Shown here: positions 1-8,970 of the stretch, one piece after another
Layout of the letters: every line of letters begins with the position of its first letter
How positions within the stretch are numbered: position 1 is the first letter of the stretch
Assembly (NCBI GenBank): GCA_026125385.1
Contig: JAHCLG010000015.1
Coordinates: 1 to 50,252, forward strand
DNA from: Legionellales bacterium
GTDB taxonomy: Bacteria; Pseudomonadota; Gammaproteobacteria; JAHCLG01
Direction of reading: 5' to 3'
Length of the DNA: 50,252 nucleotides
Position numbers and translations under genes: made by a program
Notes under the pieces: generated by a model
Told to the model about the DNA's origin: nothing
Seen by the model: the letters and a program-made list of their open reading frames with translations, nothing else
Databases searched by the model: none

Positions 1-857
1 TTCACAATCTGCTCGGCTGTAAATTTTAACTTTTGCAGTGCATCAAAGTTATCTTGAACTGCAGCTAAATTCTGCGAACCACCGGTGTGTGAAACCATCC
101 TCACAATCTGCTCGGCTGTAAATTTTAACTTTTGCAGTGCCGAGAGATATTTTCTAACTGCAGTTAAATTATTCGAACCACCGATGCGTGAAACCATCCT
201 CACAATCTGCTCGACATTAAATCCTGACTCTTGCAGTGCCGAGAGGTATTTTTTAACTGCAGTTAAATTATTCGAACCACCGTTGTGTGAAACCATCCTC
301 ACAATCTGCTCGACGTTAAATCCTGACCCTTGCAGTGCGGCATTGTGGTGTATGACCGCAGCTATATTCTTCGAACCACCGGTGTGTGAAACCATCCTCA
401 CAATCTGCTCGACATTAAATCCTGACTTTTGCAGTGCGTCAAAGTGAACTACAAGAGCGGCTAAATTATTATGACCACTATCATGTGAAACCATTCTCAC
501 AATATCAGTTTTCGAAAATTCCTTTTCTATCAGCCAGTTATAGTGTTCAGAAACACCAGTTGCATTACTTTTGCCGTTATAATGTGAAAAGATTCTAATA
601 ATTTGGCTATTATCGAAATTGATTTTCAGAGTGTTATATTCTTTTTTAATCGCTTGCCAATCTTCTATGCCTGCTTTTGAAAGTAGCAATTTTAGAATAT
701 CTTCGGATGAGAATTTGTATATTCCATTCTCATCCAGAAAGGTTCTCATAAGCGCTATAATATCGGCGGGAAAATTGTTCAGTATTTTTATTGCTTTTTT
801 TATATTTTTATCTTTTATGGACGGAAAGAGGTTTTTCACACTATTGTTAGTATACAT
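1..857 (-). CDS. TAL-effector-like DNA-binding repeat protein, N-terminal part (runs off the window edge)
   Basis: The minus-strand frame opens at ATG 857 just after an in-frame stop (861-863) and stays open to base 1. After about 80 residues, which include one strongly degenerate repeat (FSSEDILKLL...), come 33-residue modules starting with Phe at 617, 518, 419, 320, 221, 122 and 23. The consensus is FNVEQIVRMVSHxGGSxN followed by LxAVxxxxxALQxSG. This matches the TALE repeat architecture (xTPEQVVAIASxxGGxxAL), with the base-specifying pair at residues 12/13: HY, HD, HT, HN, RI, HT. Known TALE-like families (Xanthomonas TALEs, Ralstonia RTLs, Burkholderia Bats, marine MOrTLs) bind one base per repeat. 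DNA binding here is inferred from the repeat pattern. The C-terminus, and so any activation or localisation domain, lies outside the window. The gene follows ribD on the same strand; the ribosome site is weak. Confidence 0.88.
   Translation of the reverse strand, partial: MYTNNSVKNLFPSIKDKNIKKAIKILNNFPADIIALMRTFLDENGIYKFSSEDILKLLLSKAGIEDWQAIKKEYNTLKINFDNSQIIRIFSHYNGKSNATGVSEHYNWLIEKEFSKTDIVRMVSHDSGHNNLAALVVHFDALQKSGFNVEQIVRMVSHTGGSKNIAAVIHHNAALQGSGFNVEQIVRMVSHNGGSNNLTAVKKYLSALQESGFNVEQIVRMVSRIGGSNNLTAVRKYLSALQKLKFTAEQIVRMVSHTGGSQNLAAVQDNFDALQKLKFTAEQIV
24..617 (-). repeat. Six tandem 99-bp repeats coding the TALE-like modules
   Basis: Six units of exactly 99 bp (33 codons) lie at 617-519, 518-420, 419-321, 320-222, 221-123 and 122-24, and a seventh begins at 23. 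The four inner-to-distal units (419 downward) are nearly identical over the first 45 bp, which encode FxxEQIVRMVSxxGG. They diverge mainly at codons 2-3, 12-13 and 23-33. The first two units are more degenerate, as is common at the N-terminal end of TALE arrays. Confidence 0.9.
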
Positions 858-978
858 AATCTATGCTCACTTGTTATTTTTTTCGATATTCTATAGGCCA
901 TTTATTATTAGGTCAACATAAACACTCTGGCACAATCGCAGCTAAATTACTTGAAAGCGAACTATCAACAAAACTTAA

Positions 979-2037
979 TCAAAACACCATTTCGCAAGCC
1001 GCATCATTTCCCAATGAAAACCAGCGAATGCTTTTGGCGTGTTGTAATAATTCGGATTTTTCTTCAAATGCGTTGGTAGCATTTTTTCCTAATAATTTTA
1101 AACTAAGATAAATATACACTTTATTCACTAATTGTTGGGTTAATAATCCCATAAAACACGTGCTACCCGTTTCTACCCATAAATCATGAATGCCTGCTTG
1201 ACCTATTTCACGAATGATAGCGTTTAAATTAAGTTGGGAATTTTCTGTCAGTGGGATGGCTTTAAAAAGAACGTGATTACCCAAACTGCGCGAAGGCGTG
1301 ATCGAGGCATCATGAAAAATTGTAATTTGACTGGCGGTATTAAAAACTAAGGCGTCAGGATTAATTTGCAATTGACGATCGATAATATAAAGTTTTTTCG
1401 CAAAAATCGAATTTTCTAAGCGCACATTCAATTGTGGATTATCCTGATTGATAGTGATGGCCGTGGTTAAAATCGCATCAGCCTTTTGACGTTGTTGATG
1501 AGTAAAATATAACGCTTCTTTTCCGGTAATCATTTCACGTTGTCCTTTATCACCAGCAATTTTGCCATCCAAACTCAATGCTAATTTTGCAGTGACCCAG
1601 GGAGTTTGGGTATGGTGCCAATGGGTGTAAGCGCGGTAAAATTCGCTTATTTCTGGCAGAGATAAATAATGACAAGTAATTCCCGCCGCTTGCAAGCGCT
1701 CGATACCTTTACCGGCAACAATGGGATTAGGATCATACCAGCCAAAATAAACGGTTTTAATTTTCTCATGAATAATTCGGTCAACACACGGCGGGGTTCG
1801 CCCCACATGACAACAAGGTTCTAAGGTCACAAACAAAGTGCCTTCTGCTGGAGACTCTCGAGCATGTTCAAACGCATCCACTTCAGCATGTGCGCTACCC
1901 GGACCGCGATGAAATCCTTCACCAATAATCCGATTATTTTTAACGATAACCGCACCCACTGCCGGATTTGGCGCACAAGCACCTTGTGTTTGTGTGGCTA
2001 AAGCTAATGCGTTGAGTAAATAATTTTCCGCATTCAT
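979..2037 (-). CDS. ribD: Bifunctional riboflavin biosynthesis deaminase/reductase RibD
   Basis: This cytosolic enzyme carries out the deamination and reduction steps of riboflavin synthesis that follow GTP cyclohydrolase II. The N-terminal half (to about residue 145) is a zinc cytidine-deaminase-like domain with HAEVDAF and TLEPCCHVGRTPPC, which carry the zinc ligands. The C-terminal half, from WVTAKLALSLDGKIA, is the NADPH-dependent reductase. At 352 residues it is slightly shorter than the E. coli protein (about 367). It follows mutT on the same strand after 33 bp, so it may be co-transcribed with secA-mutT. The other rib genes are not in the window. Confidence 0.95.
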   Translation of the reverse strand: MNAENYLLNALALATQTQGACAPNPAVGAVIVKNNRIIGEGFHRGPGSAHAEVDAFEHARESPAEGTLFVTLEPCCHVGRTPPCVDRIIHEKIKTVYFGWYDPNPIVAGKGIERLQAAGITCHYLSLPEISEFYRAYTHWHHTQTPWVTAKLALSLDGKIAGDKGQREMITGKEALYFTHQQRQKADAILTTAITINQDNPQLNVRLENSIFAKKLYIIDRQLQINPDALVFNTASQITIFHDASITPSRSLGNHVLFKAIPLTENSQLNLNAIIREIGQAGIHDLWVETGSTCFMGLLTQQLVNKVYIYLSLKLLGKNATNAFEEKSELLQHAKSIRWFSLGNDAACEMVF

Positions 2038-2070
2038 GCGATGCTTAACTTATTCTAGTCATTGTCGGCG

Positions 2071-2472
2071 TTACTCCGTATCTTCAACCCATTCTAGCAA
2101 CGTTGAAATAATTTTTTGATTGGCTTCAGGAAAGGGTTTGTTCAATAATTCAGGTAAATGCATCCACGCAATTTCTTGTCCTTCATTGCCCACTGCGACT
2201 CCTGAAAATTCTGTGATTAACCAGACGTCTAACATAAATTCACGATCAGAATAGGTGTGAGCGATGGTTAAAAAGGGTTGGTAGGTTTTAATGTCAATGG
2301 CTAATTCTTCGCGCAATTCACGAATTAACGCGGCGGTCACCGTTTCGCCCGCTTCCACTTTTCCACCTGGGAATTCCCAATAGCCTCCCAAGTGAACATG
2401 TTGCGGACGACGAGCCACCAACACTTGACGGTGTGAATTAAAAATCACACCGATGGCAACATGAATAGGCAT
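2071..2472 (-). CDS. mutT: MutT-like Nudix hydrolase (8-oxo-dGTP diphosphatase)
   Basis: A Nudix box, GGKVEAGETVTAALIRELRE, is present in full (GX5EX7REUXEEXGU pattern), inside a small beta-rich domain beginning VAIGVIF. The family removes oxidised dGTP from the nucleotide pool. I place the start at ATG 2472 (MPIHVAIGV), two bases after the secA stop, because MutT proteins have only a few residues before the first strand. An in-frame ATG at 2496 inside secA would add eight residues (MPWKNLLN). Neither start has a strong ribosome site, which suggests coupling to secA translation. A downstream gene next to secA is the usual position for mutT in many gammaproteobacteria. Confidence 0.9.
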   Translation of the reverse strand: MPIHVAIGVIFNSHRQVLVARRPQHVHLGGYWEFPGGKVEAGETVTAALIRELREELAIDIKTYQPFLTIAHTYSDREFMLDVWLITEFSGVAVGNEGQEIAWMHLPELLNKPFPEANQKIISTLLEWVEDTE

Positions 2473-2474
2473 AT

Positions 2475-5204
2475 TCAATAAATTTTTCCATGGCATTGTT
2501 TATATTTTTTTCCAGAACCGCAAGGACAGGGATCATTACGCCCGACTTTAGGTTCTTCACGCACAAAAGGAATTACTTTAGCAAGATCGTCTTCTCCTGC
2601 ATCGTTTTGAGGAGTGTTAGCACTGGCAATATTAGCAATATTGGCATGATCAAATTGCATGGCTTGTGCTAAAGCCTGTTTACGCCGCTGTTCTTCCATC
2701 GCGTCGACATCTGCTTGCGCTTGAACTTCAACGCAAGAAATTAAATTGACAATATCATATTCTAAACTGCCCAGCATGGTACTGAATTTTTCAAACGCCA
2801 CGCGCTTGTATTCTTGTTTAGGATCTTTTTGCGCATAACCATGTAAATGAATACTATGGCGCAAATGATCCATGGCCGCTAAATGATCTTTCCAATGCGC
2901 GTCTAATTCTTGCAGCATCACCGCTTTTTCAAATTGACGCATGGTTTGGCTTCCCACTTGTTGTTCTTTTTGCGCATAAGCCGCTTCTGCGGCTTGAATA
3001 ATTTTTTCTTGTAGGTGTTCATCGGTTAAATGATGATCTTCTTCCAACCATTGTTGCAATGGCAACGATAAGCCAAAATCAGCGCGTAATTGTTTTTCTA
3101 ATTCTGGAATATTCCATTGCTCTTCTAAACTATTGGGGGGAATATGCAAGTGGATGGTATTACTCAAGACATCGCGGCGCATCGAGCTTATGCCATCGGA
3201 TAAATCATCACTTGACATTAATAATTGTCGACGCTCATACACGGCTTTACGTTGCACATTCGCGACATCGTCAAACTCTAATAAATCTTTACGAATATCA
3301 AAATTATGGCCTTCAACTTTGCGTTGCGCATTTTCAATGGAGCGCGATACCATGCGATGTTCGATGGGTTCCCCTTTGGGCATGCCCAAACTTTTCATTA
3401 AACGTGAAACCCAATCAGGTGCAAAAATCCGTAATAAATTATCTTCTAAGGATAAATAAAAACGGCTGCTGCCGGGATCACCTTGGCGTCCGCAGCGTCC
3501 GCGCAATTGGTTATCGATCCGCCGTGATTCGTGGCGTTCACTGCCAATCACATGCAAGCCGCCTGCGGCAATGACCGCATCGTGGCGTGCTTGCCAAATT
3601 TTCTTTAATTCTGCAATTTTTTCTGGCGTAGGATTTTCAAGCTCAGCCACTTCTGCTTCAAAATTACCGCCTAAGACAATATCCGTGCCGCGACCCGCCA
3701 TGTTGGTAGCAATCGTTACACTACCCGGACGACCTGCTTGCGCGATAATATGCGCTTCCCGTTCCGGTTGTTTGGCATTTAACACTTCATGCGGGATTTT
3801 TTCTTTTTTAAGTAATTGAGAAATATATTCAGAGGTTTCAATCGAAGCGGTACCCACCAGCACAGGACGTTTTTGCTCCAGTGTTTGTTGAATATCTTTA
3901 ATGACTGCTGCAAATTTTTCTTGAGCGGTTAAATACACTTGATCGGTAAAATCTTTGCGTTGAATGGGTAAATTTGTGGGGATCACCACGACTTCTAAAT
4001 GATAGATTTGCTGGAATTCATAGGCTTCAGTATCGGCCGTTCCAGTCATGCCCGCCAATTTATCGTAGAGACGAAAATAATTTTGGAAGGTAATCGAGGC
4101 CAGTGTTTGGTTTTCATTTTGAATTTTTACGCGTTCTTTAGCTTCAACTGCTTGATGCAACCCTTCCGACCAGCGACGTCCAGGTAATGCCCGTCCAGTA
4201 TGTTCATCGATAATCACCACTTCATCATTGCGAACAATATAATCGACATCTCGATGAAACAAAGTGTGGGCGCGTAACGCTGAATTTACATGATGCATTA
4301 AACTCACGTTAGTGGGACTATAGAGGCTTTCCCCTTCGTTAATAATATTCTCAGCGACTAAGAGTTCTTCAATTTTTTGATGCCCTGCTTCGCTCAAATA
4401 CGCTTGTTTGGTTTTTTCGTCTAATAGATAATCACCTGGCGCATCTTTATCGGCTTGTTTGACTAAATGCGGAATTAAACGATCAATTTTTTTATATAAA
4501 TCGGAGCTGTCTTCGGCGGGACCCGAAATAATTAAGGGCGTGCGCGCTTCATCGATTAAAATTGAATCGACTTCATCCACAATCGCAAACGCTAAATCGC
4601 GTTGCACGCGATCTTCAATGGTGAAGGCCATGTTATCGCGTAAATAATCGAAACCAAATTCATTATTGGTGCCGTACGTAATATCGGCTTGATACGCTAA
4701 TTGTTTTTGATCGTGCGGCATTAGGGTTAAATTAATGCCGACGGTTAATCCTAAAAATTGATAAATAGGTTCCATCCAGTGTGCGTCACGTTCGGCTAAA
4801 TAATCGTTGACGGTGACAATATGAACGCCACGTCCGCTTAAGGCATTTAAATACGCGGGCAACGTAGCCACCAGTGTTTTACCTTCACCGGTACACATTT
4901 CAGCAATTTTACCATCGTGTAGTACCATGCCACCGATTAATTGCACATCGAAATGGCGCATGTTTAAGGTTCTAACCGACGTTTCTCGCACCACGGCAAA
5001 CGCTTCTGGTAACAAATCGTCGAGAGTGGCACCTGCTTGCAAACGTTGTTTGAATTCCTGAGTTTTGGCCTTTAATGCGTCGTCGGATAATGTTTTAAGC
5101 CCTGCTTCTAAGGCATTAATTTTTTCGACATTATGCGCGTAGCGTTTTAATAAACGTTGATTGCGCGAACCAAAAATACTTTTCATTAATGCTGAAATAG
5201 CCAT
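2475..5204 (-). CDS. secA: Preprotein translocase ATPase SecA
   Basis: SecA is the motor that drives unfolded proteins through SecYEG. All landmarks are present: Walker [15 protein letters not shown], the DEAD-like segment [15 protein letters not shown], helicase motif [24 protein letters not shown], the [20 protein letters not shown] arginine-finger region, and a C-terminal zinc SEC-C motif [14 protein letters not shown]. At 909 residues it is full length (E. coli 901). No secM-like regulator lies upstream; instead there is a divergent DUF721 gene about 155 bp away. The ribosome site AAAGGTGG lies before ATG 5204. Confidence 0.98.
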   Translation of the reverse strand: MAISALMKSIFGSRNQRLLKRYAHNVEKINALEAGLKTLSDDALKAKTQEFKQRLQAGATLDDLLPEAFAVVRETSVRTLNMRHFDVQLIGGMVLHDGKIAEMCTGEGKTLVATLPAYLNALSGRGVHIVTVNDYLAERDAHWMEPIYQFLGLTVGINLTLMPHDQKQLAYQADITYGTNNEFGFDYLRDNMAFTIEDRVQRDLAFAIVDEVDSILIDEARTPLIISGPAEDSSDLYKKIDRLIPHLVKQADKDAPGDYLLDEKTKQAYLSEAGHQKIEELLVAENIINEGESLYSPTNVSLMHHVNSALRAHTLFHRDVDYIVRNDEVVIIDEHTGRALPGRRWSEGLHQAVEAKERVKIQNENQTLASITFQNYFRLYDKLAGMTGTADTEAYEFQQIYHLEVVVIPTNLPIQRKDFTDQVYLTAQEKFAAVIKDIQQTLEQKRPVLVGTASIETSEYISQLLKKEKIPHEVLNAKQPEREAHIIAQAGRPGSVTIATNMAGRGTDIVLGGNFEAEVAELENPTPEKIAELKKIWQARHDAVIAAGGLHVIGSERHESRRIDNQLRGRCGRQGDPGSSRFYLSLEDNLLRIFAPDWVSRLMKSLGMPKGEPIEHRMVSRSIENAQRKVEGHNFDIRKDLLEFDDVANVQRKAVYERRQLLMSSDDLSDGISSMRRDVLSNTIHLHIPPNSLEEQWNIPELEKQLRADFGLSLPLQQWLEEDHHLTDEHLQEKIIQAAEAAYAQKEQQVGSQTMRQFEKAVMLQELDAHWKDHLAAMDHLRHSIHLHGYAQKDPKQEYKRVAFEKFSTMLGSLEYDIVNLISCVEVQAQADVDAMEEQRRKQALAQAMQFDHANIANIASANTPQNDAGEDDLAKVIPFVREEPKVGRNDPCPCGSGKKYKQCHGKIY

Positions 5205-5233
5205 TGACCACCTTTCTGTTTGTTTCTGTCGGC

Positions 5234-5269
5234 ATTTAAATTCGCCAGCCTACGCCGGCGAGTTTAAAT
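5234..5269. repeat. Inverted repeat in the secA/DUF721 divergent region
   Basis: Arms ATTTAAATTCGCC (5234-5246) and GGCGAGTTTAAAT (5257-5269) pair at 12 of 13 positions around a 10-base loop. The site lies in the secA leader on the minus strand, 30 bp upstream of its start, so it could be an mRNA hairpin or an operator. No poly-T follows it. Confidence 0.55.
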
Positions 5270-5360
5270 AGGCTTAGAAAATTTCCATTCTCTAAAATTC
5301 TGGTTTTTCCTAAGCTCCGTCTGTTATGATTTCATTTTCCCATTTACGTTTAGATACTTG

Positions 5361-5831
5361 ATGAACAAGAACCCTGAAAAATCAATAGCGCAGATCCTAC
5401 TGGATGCGGCGTCACAACTCCAGCCTTTAGTGAATAAAGCGCAAAATATCTTAGCGTTAGAGGGCATTGTTAAGCAATATTTACCGTTACATTATCGAGA
5501 TTATTGTAAAGTCGTCAATTTTCGCGGTGGAATTCTGGTACTGGCCTGTGCCAATGGCAGTGTCGCCACTCATCTTCGCTACTCCTCTCAGCAATTGTTG
5601 AGCGATTTGCGTCAAAATGGCTTGATCGCCAATCTATCGTCTATTCACGTCATTGTCCAACCCGACGTCTGCTCGCAAGCACATCCCCATCACGCACTCC
5701 CGCGTGCGCGAATTTCATTAGCTACTTCGGTGTTTTTAGCCAAACAAGCTGAAGAATGCGAGGATGTGCGTTTCAAAAAATTATTACGTTGCCTGGCCTC
5801 ACATACCCATCATCATTCCTCTCATCATTAA
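5361..5831 (+). CDS. DciA-like DUF721 protein (predicted helicase-loading factor)
   Basis: The protein has 156 residues. The conserved DUF721 core runs from about residue 20 (LVNKAQNILALEGIVKQYLP) through the strand HYRDYCKVVNFRGGILVLAC and the NGSVATHLRYSSQQLLSDLR helix. Bacterial DUF721 proteins are known as DciA, which loads the replicative helicase DnaB in species lacking the phage-derived loader DnaC. The start is ATG 5361; the TTG three bases earlier is less likely. A His-rich C-terminal tail (SHTHHHSSHH) is unusual and may bind metal. The gene is divergent from secA and overlaps the end of convergent mutH by four bases. Confidence 0.8.
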   Translation: MNKNPEKSIAQILLDAASQLQPLVNKAQNILALEGIVKQYLPLHYRDYCKVVNFRGGILVLACANGSVATHLRYSSQQLLSDLRQNGLIANLSSIHVIVQPDVCSQAHPHHALPRARISLATSVFLAKQAEECEDVRFKKLLRCLASHTHHHSSHH

Positions 5832-6490
5832 AGATAATGCTGCGCTAATAATTGTGTGGTAAATTCTGCGCGTAAATAAAACCCACGTGGTAAGGTTAAA
5901 ATAGGTTGTCCTTCTTCTCCTATCGCGCGACAGAGAGCCTTGGCATTAGCAGCTTTAGGACGAATTTGTAATACTTGCCCTAATTTGCCGTGAATGCGCG
6001 TTAATTCTCCCAAACTGATTAAATCCGTGAGTTCTTGCCAATCGGTTTTTAATAATTGTTCTTCTGCACGATTGGGCGACCATAATAATGGCATACCTAC
6101 AATACGTTCGGCGAGTGGTATGCAACGCTCAGCCAAAATGGGCACCCATAACACGCGTGCTAATTTAGCGCGAACATACGAGGTTTCCCAAGTAATTTGA
6201 CTTAACTCGGTTAATTGTACTACACAGACATACGTCGATTCTAAAACACGACCATGTCGATCGATGGGTAAGGTTTTTAATTCGATGCCTAATTCTGGAA
6301 AATCGGGGATGGGTTGTGAATGGGCTTTTGCTCCTAAACATTTTTCAATTAATTGCCCCACAATTCCTTTTTCACGAGTTAAATCGCGTGGTAACGTTAC
6401 GTCCAGAAGTGCCGCCAATTGCGCTAAATTTTTTCCCGCTAAACGTTCCGCATGGGCAAGTAAGCTTTGTTCATTGTGAGGCGATAACAT
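5828..6490 (-). CDS. mutH: DNA mismatch repair endonuclease MutH
   Basis: MutH nicks the unmethylated strand at hemimethylated GATC sites during mismatch repair. The PD-(D/E)XK catalytic segment DFPELGIELKTLPID matches the E. coli active site (Asp70, Glu77, Lys79). The flanking motifs ERLAGKNLAQLA and GRVLESTYVCVVQL are also typical of the family. The 220 residues are close to the usual length of about 229. Its presence implies Dam methylation and MutSL, which are not in the window, and supports a gammaproteobacterial origin. It converges on the DUF721 gene. Confidence 0.96.
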   Translation of the reverse strand: MLSPHNEQSLLAHAERLAGKNLAQLAALLDVTLPRDLTREKGIVGQLIEKCLGAKAHSQPIPDFPELGIELKTLPIDRHGRVLESTYVCVVQLTELSQITWETSYVRAKLARVLWVPILAERCIPLAERIVGMPLLWSPNRAEEQLLKTDWQELTDLISLGELTRIHGKLGQVLQIRPKAANAKALCRAIGEEGQPILTLPRGFYLRAEFTTQLLAQHYL

Positions 6491-6621
6491 AACTATAAAA
6501 CTTCAATAAATAAAACGCAGTTTACTGATTTTTTAGGTTTGGAGAAACAATTTTTATAGTTTTATCAAATTCACTTGATTCAACAGAGCTACTAATATTT
6601 CTCCAACGATGACCCGAAGTA

Positions 6622-6643
6622 AATTATAAAAAATTTTATAATT
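6622..6643 (-). terminator. AT-only hairpin downstream of the AAA ATPase
   Basis: Perfect 10-bp arms AATTATAAAA and TTTTATAATT are separated by AA, about 70 bp after the minus-strand ATPase gene stop. With no G-C pairs it would be a weak terminator. The rest of 6491-6712 shows no gene. Confidence 0.3.
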
Positions 6644-6712
6644 AAATATTGAATAACTACTACCTATATTTTAAATTCCCCACGTAATATCAGGTTTAGT
6701 TGGCAATAGTTA

Positions 6713-7894
6713 TCATTTAAATATTGGAATCGCTCGTTTCATAAACTCATCAAAAAGCGGGACAGTAAACCTGATTTCTCCATGAGCAGGACTAAAAATC
6801 ATTCCTTTTTTAATGAGTTTTGCTCTAACAGGTCCTATCTGATGGATTTTTACACCTAACCGAATTGCAATATCACTGGTTCGTAACAAATCTGTTCCAA
6901 ACTCTGCCATGGCTCTTAAAAATTTTTGTTCGCTCAACGTTAATCGATCGAATCGAACTCGAAAAAAATTTTCATCTAAACGCCGGATGACATCGATCGT
7001 TGAATTCTTTACGTCCTGTAATGTAATAGGCGAGCTTACTGCATGATTCCATGATTGATAACCCCATTCTTGAATAAAATACGGATAACCTTTTGTAAGC
7101 CGAAATATTTCTTCTAGCGCTTCTTCAGTAAATTTTACGTTGTATTTTTTCACGGGCTCTTGCAATGCTTTTATAGAATCAATGGCTGAAAGTGGACCAA
7201 TATCAGGAAATTGAAAAAGTCGTTCAGCATAAGTTTTTGATGACCCTACCAAGGCTGGTAAAACAGGTAGCCCTGCCCCAATTAAAACTAATGGCAGTTG
7301 ACGCTGTTGCATTTTATGCATTGCCATGATTAATGCCCCTAGCTCATCTTGGCTGAGATATTGAATTTCATCGATTAAAATCGCAATAGGCGTTTGTTTT
7401 TCTTGAGCGGCTTCTGCAACGGCCATAAATAAATTAGGCAAATCGGATGCCAAATCACCACTATCAGCAGTGCCTTGTTCTGGCTCAATATCCAACCCTA
7501 CTTCAATTTCGCCCATTTTGACTTTGATTGCAGTAATAAAACTTTTTAGTACAGCAAGTCCACGACGCACCTTGTTTCCCATACCAGCCAATCGATCCAA
7601 CTGGTACAACAACTGACGTAGTGGAGGTATCAGTAGCACCCCTAATGATTTACCTTCATAAGCCTCAATCAAAATAGTTTTATAACTCGCTTGCTCTGCT
7701 AATCTTTCTAATTCATTGATTAATACAGTTTTACCGACCCCACGCAGCCCTGTTAGTAATAAACTTTTTTCAGCTCGTTGACATTTCACACGGGCAAATA
7801 AAATATTACCTTTTTTTAAAATAGCTTCTCGTCCCACTAATTCAGGAGGTGGGGAGCCGGCTCCAGGCGAAAAGGGGTTTTCAATTGAATCCAT
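6713..7894 (-). CDS. AAA family ATPase with C-terminal winged helix
   Basis: The 393 residues include Walker A GLRGVGKTVLINE (about residue 50) and Walker B AILIDEIQYLSQDEL (about residue 172). An ORC/Cdc6-like lid with FRLTKGYPYFIQEWGYQSW and a predicted winged-helix tail (LRTSDIAIRLGVKIHQIGPV) follow. The architecture resembles the archaeal-type and STAND ATPases found singly in bacterial accessory regions. No partner gene adjoins it, so its role is unknown. The start is ATG 7894. The 5' region contains a 10-bp tandem repeat (7961-8025). The gene could belong to a defence, toxin or mobile-element function, but nothing in the sequence decides this. Confidence 0.8.
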   Translation of the reverse strand: MDSIENPFSPGAGSPPPELVGREAILKKGNILFARVKCQRAEKSLLLTGLRGVGKTVLINELERLAEQASYKTILIEAYEGKSLGVLLIPPLRQLLYQLDRLAGMGNKVRRGLAVLKSFITAIKVKMGEIEVGLDIEPEQGTADSGDLASDLPNLFMAVAEAAQEKQTPIAILIDEIQYLSQDELGALIMAMHKMQQRQLPLVLIGAGLPVLPALVGSSKTYAERLFQFPDIGPLSAIDSIKALQEPVKKYNVKFTEEALEEIFRLTKGYPYFIQEWGYQSWNHAVSSPITLQDVKNSTIDVIRRLDENFFRVRFDRLTLSEQKFLRAMAEFGTDLLRTSDIAIRLGVKIHQIGPVRAKLIKKGMIFSPAHGEIRFTVPLFDEFMKRAIPIFK

Positions 7895-8240
7895 GGCAAA
7901 TTTAGCTCCAACCTATTTAATTGATAATAGCTTATAATTAATTATAACTAAAATCAAATATAAATAGATATAAATAGATATAAATAGATATAAATAGATA
8001 TAAATAGATATAAATAGATATAAATTATTATAACTTGCTTGAGAATATACTAAAACCGATTCAATGCCACAATTGACTGCGATGTGAGCTTAAGTAAACG
8101 AACTCTCTGAAGAAGATATCACTACCGAATCTTGCATGACCTTAACTTGACAAGCGCTGCGAAACAATAAAAGCATTATTGTCAAACTCGTCATAATTTG
8201 AAATACTGAGTTTTTTTAAGCGTTACAGGGAAACGCGAAA
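7895..8240. other. Intergenic region between the divergent ATPase and lipoprotein genes
   Basis: The 346 bp contain the 10-bp tandem repeat array on the ATPase side. The remaining about 215 bp show no open frame, tRNA or convincing terminator. An AT-rich promoter region for both divergent genes is expected here. A weak ribosome site (CAGGGAAA) precedes ATG 8241. Confidence 0.5.
7961..8025. repeat. 10-bp tandem repeat (TAAATAGATA), six copies plus a partial
   Basis: Six perfect copies of TAAATAGATA run from 7961 to 8020, followed by a broken copy TAAAT. The array begins 67 bp upstream of the ATPase start. A period of one helical turn places each copy on the same DNA face. Copy-number change could alter promoter spacing, or the array could be a multi-site protein target. 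Confidence 0.95.
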
Positions 8241-8900
8241 ATGAAATATTTATTATGGTCATGCCTTTTTTTTATTTCTTCGGCGTGCGCGTTGCACCGC
8301 TCCACCTTACCAGAAACTTTGCAAAGTCATACGACGCAACCGCGTTATTTGTTAGTCACCTTACCGCTATTACAAACCGATGCTTGGATTTTTACCAATA
8401 GACACACCGTATTAGCAGGAAAATTAATACTGACCCTTCAGCATGAACAATCCCAGCAGTCTATCACCATCTTTGAAAATGGTCATTTTACTCAACATTG
8501 GCATGATCTACCCTTGGGAAAAAAAGCAAATCCACACACCATGAATTTTAAATTTATTTCTACCCAAAAATATTTAACCGCCCCCACCGATAAACTGTAT
8601 TTAACGTTAATATTAAACGATGCGGCGTTTGGTCAAAGTGAATTTTTTTCTGGCATGGTGCCTGCTGGTATTTATCACAGCCAAGGAATTTATTCTGGCT
8701 TAACCGCTACCCCTAATCTCCAGCACACCGCCATTCACGCGCTTATTCAACAACTCGGCAAAACCCCGCAACAACGTCAGCAATTATTGCATTCACTCGA
8801 TCACAAAGCCTTTTTAGCCAATTGGCAACCGCAATGGGCAATTAAGATGGTGAATCAACACGGCTGGCTTTCACCACCTCAAATACCCTTTCGCAATTAG
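8241..8900 (+). CDS. Hypothetical lipoprotein
   Basis: The 219 residues begin with a signal peptide (MKYLLWSCLFFISSAC) whose ISSA|C sequence fits a lipobox, so Cys16 is probably lipidated. The mature part is rich in Gln and His and looks mostly beta-stranded (RYLLVTLPLL, GKLILTLQHE, DKLYLTLILNDAAF). I do not recognise the family. The DNA around it is intergenic and accessory. The protein is probably anchored in the outer membrane or the periplasmic side of the cell envelope; no partner is evident. Confidence 0.65.
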   Translation: MKYLLWSCLFFISSACALHRSTLPETLQSHTTQPRYLLVTLPLLQTDAWIFTNRHTVLAGKLILTLQHEQSQQSITIFENGHFTQHWHDLPLGKKANPHTMNFKFISTQKYLTAPTDKLYLTLILNDAAFGQSEFFSGMVPAGIYHSQGIYSGLTATPNLQHTAIHALIQQLGKTPQQRQQLLHSLDHKAFLANWQPQWAIKMVNQHGWLSPPQIPFRN

Positions 8901-8970
8901 GGGGTACTGTTTGAGTAACACGGCGGGGGCGCAATGAATCAACACGCTATGCTAGCCAATACCCCGCAAA

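Noticed and set aside
85..447. Plus-strand open frame over the repeats (METILTICS-type repeats)
   Set aside because: It is the antisense shadow of the TALE-like array; the minus strand gives the conserved EQIVRMVSHxGG repeat with a sensible N-terminus and a stop just before the ATG.
3059..3574. Long plus-strand frame inside secA
   Set aside because: Antisense shadow of a highly conserved gene; no ribosome site and no recognisable domain.
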